Assembly: GCF_000090795.2 (NCBI RefSeq) | Contig: NW_003546721.1 | Coordinates: forward strand, 1 to 64,000 | Source of the DNA: Amphimedon queenslandica | Taxonomy: Eukaryota; Porifera; Demospongiae; Haplosclerida; Niphatidae | DNA: 64,000 nucleotides | Reading direction: 5' to 3' | Shown here: in pieces, positions 53,962 through 64,000 of the stretch | Numbering within the stretch: position 1 is the first letter of the stretch | Layout: each line of letters begins with the position of its first letter | The notes under the pieces: generated by a model | What the model was told of the DNA's origin: nothing | Database searches by the model: none | Seen by the model: only the letters and a program-made list of their open reading frames with translations | Program-made: the position numbers and the translations under genes

Positions 53962-56900
53962 TTGTTACACTGCATTGATGTACATCCAGATGATGATGCA
54001 CATATCGAAGTAATGGTTAACAACAATACAGCATCAAATGTGACCGATCAAGCTGTTCTTACTATTATCACTGACTCCTGTGGCTCAATTGTTGAAGAAT
54101 GTGATTCTGTTGATAAAGATATAGTAGTAGCTGTTCTTCAGGCATTTCAAGTGGCTGAAGAAATGAATTGCTCCCAAAAGCACTATTCAAGTCTAATAGA
54201 GTATGGGAAAAAATTATATTGTAAAAACAAAAGTGAAGAAATAGCTAAAAAGTGGCATACAACTCTATTGGCTTGTATGAAAGTATTGAAAGAGCCAGGA
54301 TATGTTAAGCCACAAGTATTTATGTTTGCTTGGATACAACTCATCCAACACTGGAATGTCTTGCCTTCAATACATGACAAAAGTAAATACTGCTCCAAGA
54401 CAGGTACTATTCCTTTTTATTTCTTAAGTATTGAAGACAAAATCAGACGATGGTGCTCTTCTGAAGACTTTTGATACAAGATGCTTGCACATTAGCATGA
54501 CCAAAATGCATGGCTGCATTCATCACGTAACTCAAAACCTTGAAAAGAAATTTGGCATGGATAACAATTTAAGAGGTTGAGCTGGTTTTGGATCCAGAAA
54601 AGGAGTGGATACTTTCAACATGGTGTAATTTCTGCAAATTGGTAGTTAGTTCTGATGAAGTAGAATGACCCCACTGTTACCATAAATTTGTCCATCAGCC
54701 ACAATACACAAAAGGAGACCAACGTAATATAGCACTTATTTGTCATTGGGACGGGTGGCAGCCATTCTCTACACCCATTAAGCATAGTTGTGGTAATGAG
54801 ATAAATTAATATAGAATTACAAAACTTGTAATAAACTTATATAGGTTCATTTGAAGTCCAGATTGATATAGGTTCATTTGAAGCCCAGATTGCTAAGATG
54901 TCAAAGAAGGACAGAGCAACTACAGAAGAAGTTTACGTTTGTGGATTTATTCTCAGTTATTTACTTCCTAGAGAAACACCTTGGTTACTATATCCATTTT
55001 TGGATCCTTTAATAACAGAAATAGAAAATGGATTTATAAATGGTTAATGCAATGATGAAGAGAGCAAAAATTCAACTACATGCATGTGATATATGATTTG
55101 AAGTATACTACCAAGGTAAAGTTGATGAAATTTAGCCTGCGCAAGCTTGTATTCCATGTCTTTTATTATGTTGGACTGGTGACCATCCCGCACAATGCGA
55201 GGTTGGTAAATTTTTGTCAATTGGAGGAAATCATCCATGTTGTAAAGATAAACTTGAAGGCTAGCTTTAGAAACACAAAATTGATAATAATGTAATGCAT
55301 AGGTACCCGCTTGTCCACATCGATGCAATATTATTATGGAGATTATTGATGCCATAAACGCTTTCAATGGCAATCCAGGTGAATATCTACTAGTCTAGAT
55401 GATATGAGAAGTGTTGATGTTAAAGATTGTATTTCAGTTAGGCAAAAAAAGGCCAGCAAAACTGGTTTCACATGGGTATCAGTTGTCCATTGTCTTTATC
55501 ATTTGTATCACTTTGATATTTTGCATGATTTTGTGTGTGATGTAATGCAAACAGTGTTGCTTCGAGTAGTTAAAAGGCACCTGGATTACTTTCTTGAGAA
55601 TGGATTAATTGATCATGATATTGAGGAACGACTTCAGCAAATGCCATGGACTGCAGGTTATTATATCTCATTATTCATTGTTCATTCATTATCACCGTAA
55701 TAGAGGTGTGCGTTTGCCTAAAGGTATTACTAGACCAATGGATTTCTGGAAAACTGAAGAGTACCAGAAGTTAACATTCCCTGTCTCTGAATGTAATTTT
55801 GGTGGAAAACTCCCGGATGACCAATATCATGTCTAGATCCTAATAGTTTGTATAGTAGAAATGATTTTTACATTTGGAAGAGATGATTGGAGAGATGATT
55901 CTCTTGATCTATTGGAAAACATGATACGGAGGTACTGCATTTTGTCCGAAGAAACCCTTGGCATATCATATCACTTCATAATATGATTCATATGCCAGAT
56001 GATATACATCGTTTTTGGAGCTCAGATAGTTACTGGTGTTATGTCTTTGAACGTGCAGTTGACAATTATGTAGACAATTCATCTAACAAGAAGCACTTGG
56101 AGTTAACTTTTGACAAGAGTGAGAGTAGATGAGAACTATTGCAAGTTTCTTTCTCAAAAGTGGGAAGCATTTTCAATGGTGCCATCTGTCTCATCTGATG
56201 CATGTTATATTAATCTTTTAATAACATTCATTTTTGTGCCTATATTAGGTGATTCATGCTAACTTTTTGGCAGAAGTTAAGAAGAATTTCGATTATTCAT
56301 TTGAAGAATTGATTCTTGTAGGTGGGAAAAAATTTGTGACACTTACATTCAAAAACCTAGTAAATGTCATTTCTAATGAGTTTCTGCAACCTAGTACAAA
56401 GTACATAGCAACTTCTTGAAGTTCACTGTTTTGCAACCTTACCATTAAAGGTACACTATATTGTATTGGAGAAGTGGTTGCACTTGCATCTGATAATGGA
56501 AAGGGTGTACTTAAAATAGAAAAATATTTTCCATTGTCATTAATACTATTTCCAACACTATAAAATGTGGAGTACTTTATAGTACAATACCAAATATAAC
56601 TCACATTTACAGTACTACTTCTATAGTTGTTCCTAAATTTTCAGTTGTATCAATTAACTCTACAAAAATTATATGGAAGGTTATACTCTATCCTCACCAA
56701 GATAATGAATATGTTGTAGTAAAAACACATAGACCGGTTCTTCCCATAACTGCAAAAGATGTCATTGTTCCACTGTACCCTCAAATTGGTGACATGGTCC
56801 ATGTGCATGGAAATGGTAATAATATCTGGCTAGCTCATATAAAAACTATAGATCCAGTTAATAAAGTCTGCACAGCTTTTTTCTATGTACCAGTAAATAC

Positions 56901-57045
56901 TTCAGCTAATCCTGTGAAATATTGTAGAAAATCATGGTCATCGCTCAAGAGAAGTAATTAGTTGGAATTCTTTTATTGGTTCTACTTATGGAATTTGGGA
57001 AAACAACTTTTGGATACCTTCACTGAACTATGTAAATCTAAAATG
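53962..57045 (+). pseudogene. CACTA/EnSpm-type (Transposase_21-like) transposase gene C, decayed
   Basis: The first frame (53962-54474) encodes acidic VNNNTASNVTDQAV and KHYSSLIEYGKKLYCKNKSE, family N-terminus. Then AKMSKKDRATTEEVYVCGFI and PRETPWLLYPFLDPLITEIE (54890-55040), LCWTGDHPAQCEVGKFLSIG with HPCCKDKLEG (55170-55260), a Cys pair region, HDFVCDVMQTVLLRVVKRHL (55520, like the DxMH region of tnp2 proteins), ITRPMDFWKTEEYQKLTFPV and GGKLPDDQYHV, MIHMPDDIHRFWSSDSYWCY then VFERAVDNYVD (56000-56090), and a C-terminal YPQIGDMVHVHGNGNNIWLA (56790). The order follows CACTA-type transposases. Several stops and frame shifts occur (for example after 54474, near 55370, 55836 and 56130), and intron-like ag/gt sites are present. 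Confidence 0.6.
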
Positions 57046-57109
57046 ATTTTTAATGTTTTTTAAAATTATAATTAAATCAACTGACAGTTCTGAACTTGTT
57101 AAAAATTAA

Positions 57110-57740
57110 TAATGGGACTAATATTTTCCAGTAAAAATTAATCCAATAATGGTATTTTGTAATTTACTGTGTTGGATTTAATTAATGTTGTGCTTGCCAT
57201 TGTGATCCTTGTGTTACCATTGTTGTGCTTGATGGACTTCTTTCCCAATACTGTACACAATTCCATCCTGCATGTGTAATAAAAAATTCCAGTACAGCGG
57301 TATCATATATTTTACTTTGATTGTGTGTTTCCCAATAATGGTTGCCATTGTTGTTTTACTTGAATCACGGGACTTCATATTTCCCAACATTAGATACTAA
57401 TTCCATCCTGTATGATAAAAAATTCCAATAATGGGAGCACACATTAGTTTTGGCTATGTTTTTACAAATAATAGGATCTTTGCATTACTGATATTTGTTC
57501 AATTGAATAATGGGATTTTATATTTTTCCAATACTTGAAAATAACCCTACCCTGTGAAACACAATAATGGTAGCACATATTTGGCTATTTTGGCTTTTGA
57601 TTACGTTTTTACCAATACTGGAAACTTTGCTTTACCGTTATTGCTTCAAATGAATAATGGGACTATTACTGGATTCTAATTACATCCTGTGTAACAAAAA
57701 GGAATTCCATGATATTATGTTTCCTATTAATGGAATCTTC
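57110..57740. repeat. Degenerate tandem array, 3' of gene C
   Basis: About four or five diverged units of 120-145 bp, each with the phrase aataatggga..t..atttcccaata.tg, an attccatcctgt block, and aaaaaattcca.taatgg. The core word ccaata.tgg recurs many times in both orientations. CACTA elements carry subterminal repeated motifs bound by their transposase; this could be such a region (inference). Confidence 0.5.
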
Positions 57741-58962
57741 TTAAAACAATGGGATTCATTATTTTCCCACTATCATGTAGAAAAATTCCAGTGTGGTTGC
57801 AATAAACCATTAGGAGATAAGATGGAAAATTACTGATTTATTCCAGCATTGGGAAATTTGACACTGGGAAAGTAGGAAACACCATTAATTTGTTTCAAAA
57901 TTTTTTTCCTGTGATTTTTCAAGTACTTTTAGAAATTTTCCTGTTTGTTTCATTAAGATGAGCTTACTCTAATACATTTATGCTGCCCATGCATTAATGG
58001 TTTTACATTCATTTTATTGTTTCTGTAGGAATGGGGCATGCAACATTTCATTGTCTAGATTTTTATGTCATTTTAATCTGTTGTTCTATTTTAATTGCAT
58101 GGTATTAATAATAACAATAGACACTAATTATAATTATAATTACATTCTGATTTGTACGTGTAATTGATTAATTTCTAATTTAATGGTATCATGGTATCTA
58201 CATGTTTCTAAAACTTAATTCATTTTTAGTTAATGATACTCATAGTGAAGATAGTATTTAATACATATAACTAGAGTTGACTTAAATTTAGCAGTTCAAT
58301 TTTTTCATTTCTTCTAATTTTCAAATTACATGAATGCTTCTCAGGTTTCCCTACAATCAAAAAAAACACTCAATATTATTGAATAGTTAACACAATAAGT
58401 CACACAACGAACAGTTTTCAAGATTCATGATCCAAAAAAACAAAAAATAAGAATGTTATTACAGTCAGTTGCACACACATTTGCTAAGGAATGTTGTGAA
58501 ACCACAGAAATTTAATTTCAGTTTACTACAGTATGTGAGGCTGGTGAATGTGTGGCTAGCTTCAACTGAGTGTCCCCGCTTTCATCCTTTACCCCACCCT
58601 CCTCCTCTGTGTTGCCTTTGCTTCTTGTGAGCAATGGAAAAATTATAGTGATAACTCATTTCATTAATGCTCCATTGATACTTTAAATTTCTTTCCACAT
58701 TCTCTCTATGTTGAAGGCTCTTCCCCTGTCCCAGTCTCTTCCCTTGTCCCTGTCTCCTCCCCTCTCTCTGTTTCTTCTCCTGTCTCCTCATTACTCCCAC
58801 TTTCCCTCTTGCTCTCTTCAATGAGTTGTAACTGTCCTATTTTACAAAGGCATGAAGCCTTTAATTTGCACTTAAAATTATGTTTACTTTGTAGAGCTTG
58901 CCTGAGCTGTTCCAAGTCTTTCAGTTAAGAAATGTGAATTTAGAGTACAAGTAATTCAACTA
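57741..58962. other. No gene recognised; polypyrimidine tract at 58720-58820
   Basis: AT-rich, then a ct-rich stretch (cctgtctcctcccctctct type) whose minus strand gives only low-complexity Gly/Glu/Arg frames. No supported gene. Confidence 0.45.
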
Positions 58963-59285
58963 CCGTAATTCCTCTAAATATTCGATGCTCTAAATTTGAA
59001 AATAAATAATTATTTCAAAATTTCTACCATGAGTCATTCAAAAAATTTGTTTTAATATTATTGTTCCACGTGGTTCTAATTTCATCACTTACCTAAGTTC
59101 AGTATGAGAGAAGGATACTCTGAACAGCCAGGTTAGTATACAGCTGGTTTTGTGTATTATTGGATCCATCCAAATTCGACAAAATAATTTATTTATGAGC
59201 TTCATAGCTACTCTCCCTCTAAAATTTCGTTTTTAAAAATTACAAATACAAAACTTGATGTGACGAATTTTTAGAGGAATTACAG
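58963..59285. mobile_element. TA-flanked MITE, 323 bp
   Basis: The ends ccgtaattcctctaaatatt and, reversed, ctgtaattcctctaaaaatt are inverted repeats, with TA on both sides (58961-58962 and 59286-59287). No coding content. The ends resemble those of the 48695 MITE only at ccgtat/ccgtaatt. Confidence 0.85.
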
Positions 59286-59499
59286 TATTGTTCAATTACC
59301 TAAGGGCCTTCCTTCTTTCTTGCCTTTTTCTTGTGAACAGAATTAACTAAAGTAGAATAGAAAATTACTTTTTAGTTTAACAGTCCCTTTTACATCTCCT
59401 TCACAACCAAAAATTTTCACACAATCATACATGTAAACTAGCAATGTCAATATAGAGTATTTTTAAGAAAAAAGTTGTCTAATTATTTATGCAACTGCA

Positions 59500-62400
59500 T
59501 AGCTGAATTTGGCATACAAGTTCAGCTTGTTACCTCTTCCTCCCTGCAGATTCCCTGAGGTTCGTAGTGAAGATGTAAGTCACTTTAGGTCTAAATCATA
59601 TCTTTATTTTGGCTTCTTTTCGTTTTTAAATATTAAGGATCAGTTTAGGCATAATTTCCCATCCGCCCTTGTTGTTCCTCTGGCTAAATGGTCCACACCA
59701 GTGCCCAAGATCACAAATGGAACAGTGCTCAAGGTTTTCGATTACATGGAGTCACTCTAATAGAGGGACAAAATTGTCATTGGTTGTATGAGGAACATGT
59801 ATGGAGACAGTTGGCCAGAGATTCCACCCACTGTTCCCCCCACTGCACAAATTACTTTTATCTGGCAAGACTGTCTTCAGCCTTGATGACTTTTTGAGAT
59901 TGGCTTAAGTCAGTCCTGCTGATTTCGATGCTGTAATTGCTTTATCAAGTAAAGGTCACACAGTTGTTCTAAAAAGGGAGCTTTGCAAATATAATATAGA
60001 TCACTACAATCCCGCCTTTAGTCGCCTTGGGATGCAAACATGGATTTCAACCTGTGCTTAATACTTATTCTTGTGTTATGTACATTGCTTCATATGTTAT
60101 GAAGGCAGAGAAGTCAATGGGCCAGCTTCTGAAATCAGTCACTCAGGAAGTGATGGGGGAAGAGCTCCACTCCCAATTAGAGAAAATAGGGACTGCCGTT
60201 TTATCTCATAAAGGGCTTGGTGCTCCGGAGCCAGTCTATCATAATTTCTCTCCCATTAAAAACGCTCAGTAGGTCTGTGGTCTTTGTGGACTCAAATATT
60301 AAAGAGGATCAGATCGCAGTTTTAAAAGGTGATCCTTTTTTGTTTTAGATGAGAATGACACTAATATGTTTAAAAAGAGCTTAATCTATCATTTCCACTA
60401 CAGACCTCAGTCTACGGAACATGTGCCTTGCTGAGTTTGCTGCTAATTACACTACAGATTACACTTTTACACATGATGATGAAGATACCGATACAGTTCC
60501 ATCAGCCAAATAAAATGGGCTTGAAGCTTCTAGTGAGATAATTCTAACTGATGGATATGGTAGAATGAAAAGGAGAAAAGAAGTAGCTGTCACCAGATTC
60601 TCTTGGTTTAACCTAGAAACTGCACCAACAAAGTGGTATAAGGCTTAAGTTATTCTGTATTATCCCGGGTACAATGAAGACACTAACTTAATAGGCAATT
60701 ATTCTTCTTATGAAGAGCATTATAATAATATTTGGTCTACAATCTCTGAAAATGAGAATAAGTACACTTGCAATTATGTCCACAATTATGACTACCACTG
60801 AGATGGTCCATTGGAGCACCTCTCTGGGACTATGTTGCTCCCAGTACTGAAGAGAGTAGGGCTCGCTGTCTTGATGAAGGTAATGAAATTCTCAGTGATG
60901 TTGCAGAAGATTTGCAGGCACATACTAAATTATTGAATGCATCCCAGTCTTTTTGGGTGCATTTTAAAGGGTAACTGAATTGGTTTTTTGAGGTATTTAT
61001 TTTATTGGCTTAATATGATTGCCTGAATTTTTTATTGAAGTATGACAACTCCCATTGTTCAAAAAAAATTATTCACTGAGATATGAGCTTTCAAAAATGC
61101 CCTTTTTGCTTCCTGCCATTTTACTTCCTGTCGGTGGGTGTGGCTAAACGTGACGTCATTTGGGTCAGACTGGTGATTAATCCAATCCTTTATAGGGGGA
61201 AATGATGCTTTATTCTCATGCCCAGTAATGTAGTAGCGTTAATTTAAGACTGGAATCATTAGCTCTCATTATTCTAAGTATGCAACTGCAAGAACAAGTC
61301 ATAATACCACACTTTGGTGAATCTTCTTGTTTGCTATTTTGAGTCTTTTTCTTGCAGTTGCGTGCTTAGAATAATGAGAGCTAATGATCCCAGTCTTTAA
61401 ATTAATGCTACTACATTACTGGGCACGAGAATAAAGCATTATTTCCCCCTAAAGGAATGGATTAATCAACAGTCCGACCCAAATGACGTCACGTTTAGCC
61501 ACACCCACCGACAGGAAGTAAAATGGCAGGAAGCAAAAAGGACATTTTTGAAAGCTCATATCTCAGTGAATAATTTTTTTTAAACAATGGGAGTTGTCAC
61601 ACTTCATTAAAAAGTCCAGGCAATCATATTAAGCCAATAAAATAAATACCTCAAAAAACCATTTCAGTTACCCTTTACAGCTGCTGCTAATAAAGACGAG
61701 ATTCCTCCTCATGAATATAGGAGGAGTCTTATACGTAATCTCAATGCCAAGCAGAGAGAAATGGTTACGTACAATCACAACTGGTGCAAAAGAGCTGTTG
61801 CAGCTCTGCGTACCAGTGGACCAGGTGGTGTTGGCAAGTCTCATGTTATCAGGCTTATTCCATCTGATACCATGAAACTTCTGAGACTTTCTGGTGAAAT
61901 GGAACCTACTGATGCGCCTGTTCTTTTAACAGCACCAACCGGTGTAGCTGCTTTTAACATAGGCGAAATGATTCTTCACTCTGTACATGGCTGTTCAACC
62001 TGAAGCTCCTAATTATTGATGAAGTGAGCATGGTAGTAGCTAATTTTCTTCTTAAAATACACAAGAGGCTGAAGCAAATTAAGAATCTATCAGACTCACT
62101 TACTTTTGGTGATGTCTCCATCTTTGCTGTTGGAGATCTATACCTGTTACCTCCTGCCTTAGAGTCTCCTTTATTCTCCACGATTAGAGATAGCTCTCTG
62201 GCCTCATTGCATGGATCAGGCTCTTTGTCGAAGGATAAATTTAAAATGCTTGAGTTGACAGAGATCATGAGACAGTGAGGTGATACTGTATTAGCAAACT
62301 ACTTTGCCGTCTTCGTATCAACCAATGCACTGATGAAGGCCTTCATTTATTAAAATCTCGTATAACCACTCCTGAATTGTTGATGCATCCTATTGATGCC

Positions 62401-63120
62401 TTGCATGTCTATAAGCTAAATAATATATGGTAAGTTTGATGACCTAAGATGCGATAACAATATGAAGTATGCTGCCATTTTATGTTTCACTGACTAAGTC
62501 AAACTCACGATTCACCCAACATATTCAATATTGAGCACAGTATTGAGGTGTGATTGACAGACAATAATAAAGGAGTACTTAGTAGTGTTAATCCCAGTGT
62601 GAAAGTTTGCTACACTGTTTTAAACAATAGTGGCAACATTGAATGCATTTGCACTAAACTGCAATTGCCTAATCTATCTCATATAGTAGTTGTTTTTATT
62701 TATGGACCGCCCAGCAGTACCATTGATGCATTACTCAATGTTGTAAGTGCTGCACTAAATTCTGCATCATCATTTGCCCTTCCCACCTTCACAATGGGTA
62801 ACTATAACATACATTTGTTGTCTTAAAATTTTGACAGGGGTTAATCAATCTGTTGTCTATTAATAACTTTACATAGCTGGTTAACAAACAGCACAACAAC
62901 AGATAGGGGCTCATTTCGAGATCACATGTATATAAACTGTACATTTTCTAGTGTTTTTGTGAAGTATCTGACACTTAACAATAGTGATCATGACACATTA
63001 TTTGGTTCTTTAAATAGATTTTCATTTGTGGCCGCACCTGAATTAATAGTTGCTTCAATTTGGTGTATGATGGTTAAATGGCACCTCGAATTCTTTATGG
63101 GCTTCAATTAAATTGGTGCA
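59500..63120 (+). pseudogene. Helitron 4 (Helentron-type) RepHel protein with C-terminal endonuclease
   Basis: The end of the Rep region lies at 60030-60270: VLNTYSCVMYIASYVMKAEK then GQLLKSVTQEVMGEELHSQL. Next LTDGYGRMKRRKEVAVTRFS (60550), a NYSSYEEHYNNIWSTI segment, and SQSFWVHF at 60950. Then the foldback insert. It resumes AAANKDEIPPHEYRRSL, NLNAKQREMVTYNHNWCKRA, Walker A GPGGVGKSHVIRL (61820), VLLTAPTGVAAFNIGEMILH, LLIIDEVSMV (Walker B), FGDVSIFAVGDLYLLPPALE and KMLELTEIMRQ. The C-terminal part (62554-63010) is an AP-like endonuclease: YTVLNNSGNIECICTKLQL, VFIYGPPSSTIDALLNVV, MGNYNIHLLS, and YINCTFSSV..NSDHDTLFG. This Rep, helicase, endonuclease order marks the Helentron (Helitron2) branch. 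Several stops. Confidence 0.8.
60967..61675. mobile_element. Foldback element, second copy, 709 bp, with TA duplication
   Basis: The arms 60967-61290 and 61352-61675 are near-perfect inverted repeats around a loop of about 60 bp. The ends are aagggtaactgaa, flanked by TA (60965-60966 and 61676-61677). Removing it with one TA restores the Helitron frame exactly (VHF/TAAANKDE). It shares words with 4870-5754 (aggtatttattttattgg, ttattcactgagatatgagc, ggcaggaagc, gtgtggctaaacgtgacgtc). Confidence 0.92.
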
Positions 63121-63400
63121 GGACCCTTTGGTCCAACTATGGTACAGTAGTCTATTGTACCAAATGTAATGGTACTTTAATTCATGTCCACAGGTATAAA
63201 GTTGGTCGTAGGATCCCTGGGAACGTTTTAGATTATATATCTAGTCTCTCTTGAGCTCGCTTACCATGAATTAGTTCTTGATCTACAGAAAGAGTAACAG
63301 CAGACCAAAAAGAGGGGGTGGATATCATTAGACTGTGCCTTGTTACTACGAAAGGTATTGAAAGATTAAATCAATTGTCAGAGTGCTGTGGTACAGGAGC
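63121..63400. other. No gene recognised
   Basis: Spacer between the endonuclease end and the integrase-type gene, presumably including the 3' terminus of Helitron 4, which was not located. Confidence 0.35.
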
Positions 63401-64000
63401 CGTCATTTAAAGCGGTGTAGTTGGTTGACCAATGTATCATATTAGTAAACAGTCACAGGAATTTTTACTTGAAAGCAACTTCACATTTCCACAAATATCA
63501 GTTGTGACCTAGCAGGCGAAAATGGTCCAGTTGGCAGCTTCGGTTGCTATTAAAATAAGAGACCATAAACATGTAACTGACTTATTAAAAGTTTTACATA
63601 ACTTGATAACATTAGTGTATAACGTTACTATAAAAACAATGAAACTATGACAACAATTGATTTCTACACTTTTAGAAGAAACCTTTGCAACGAACTGGAC
63701 CATTTTTGGCTGCTACGTCAAAATTATGTTGGAGTGTCTGTCAGCACTGTAAGAAAAAGGATGTCAGACTATGGTCATTCAGTAAGTGCACATTATTATA
63801 CTATTTCAGAATCAGAGTTAGATGTTATTGTCAGTGAGAGACAACAACAATACCCCATGTGCGGCAATTGTTAGATGCAAGGACACTTGTTGTCACGAGG
63901 TTATTGTGTTCAACAGGTTCGTTTGAGAGATTTACAGCAAAAAATTGATCCAAGTGGAACAGCACTTCGCCGACTTCATGTCTTAAACAGACATCACTAT
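63380..64000 (+). pseudogene. Integrase-core (DDE) transposase gene, 5' part only, split by a MITE
   Basis: GRPMYHISKQSQEFLLESNF with TFPQISVV (63424-63505) is a helix-turn-helix lead. After the MITE it resumes VGVSVSTVRKRMSDYGHSVS (63730), then YTISESELDVIVSERQQQYP and CGN, a stop, MQGHLLSRGYCVQQVRLRDL, and PSGTALRRLHVLNRHHY at the window edge. This matches the N-terminal half of a widespread animal family of rve-type transposase proteins, probably IS3EU-like. The catalytic core would follow the edge. One in-frame stop (63873) is visible. Confidence 0.55.
63510..63715. mobile_element. MITE of about 206 bp inside the integrase-type gene
   Basis: The ends tagcaggcgaaaatggtccagtt and, reversed, tagcagccaaaaatggtccag are inverted. 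It separates two halves of one coding region. The target duplication is not clear. Confidence 0.7.

Noticed and set aside
53668-54026. Minus-strand Cys-rich frames
   Set aside because: Could be a first exon of the SAM relic, but no domain or splice evidence; not called.
58582-58915. Gly/Glu/Arg-rich minus-strand frames
   Set aside because: Low-complexity translation of a polypyrimidine tract.

Overview
This window looks like animal nuclear DNA, most likely from a sponge of the Amphimedon type. That is inferred from the AT-rich bases, the very short introns (one of 40 bp), the frequent word acatgtac in introns, and a mix of Helitrons, DIRS-like retroelements, hAT, Tc1, pogo and CACTA-type transposons with many hairpin-shaped non-autonomous elements. 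There are no operons and nothing bacterial. Almost the whole window is transposable-element tissue in several nested layers.

Layout. 1-882: 3' end and LTR of a Ty3/Gypsy element that cuts into a BED/hAT-like ORF (883-1479). 1718-8904: a giant inverted repeat, two arms of about 3.5 kb around a 95-bp loop. Each arm holds a decayed DIRS-like element and a decayed pogo-like transposase, and a foldback element (4870-5754) forms the centre. 10.4-18.2 kb: decayed Helitron 1 (minus) with an RPA-like ORF, split by a young, nearly intact hAT element (15147-17340) with perfect 8-bp target duplications. 18.4-20.7 kb: two more hAT relics. 20.7-25.9 kb: truncated Helitron 2 between 220-bp inverted repeats. 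26.3-29 kb: decayed CACTA-like gene A with a SAM-like exon facing away from it. 30.3-31.6 kb: RPA-like gene broken by a 288-bp hAT-type MITE. 31.7-32 kb: last exons of a ubiquitin-specific protease. 32.6-38.2 kb: an intact five-exon SAMD3-like gene (minus) and a nearly intact ten-exon zinc-finger/CACTA-like gene B (plus), divergently arranged. 39.2-44.1 kb: Helitron 3. 44.2-47 kb: probable MULE relic. 47.7-48.4 kb: BEN-domain relic. 49-50.3 kb: Tc1 relic. 50.6-52.6 kb: relic with a PHD-like cluster. 53.3-57.7 kb: SAM-like exon and decayed CACTA-type gene C with a degenerate repeat array. 59.5-63.1 kb: Helitron 4 with a C-terminal endonuclease, split exactly by a second foldback element. 63.4-64 kb: start of an integrase-core transposase gene split by a MITE.

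The strongest candidate for something undescribed is the repeated pairing of a SAM/SAMD3-type gene with a CACTA-type transposase gene, head to head, at three separate places. This suggests a two-gene transposon in which the SAM/PB1 protein is the accessory partner. The second is the giant palindrome, which seems to have grown from a foldback element whose hairpin acted as the turning point. The third is the repeated association of OB-fold RPA-like ORFs with Helitrons. All family calls come from reading motifs by eye; no search was run.
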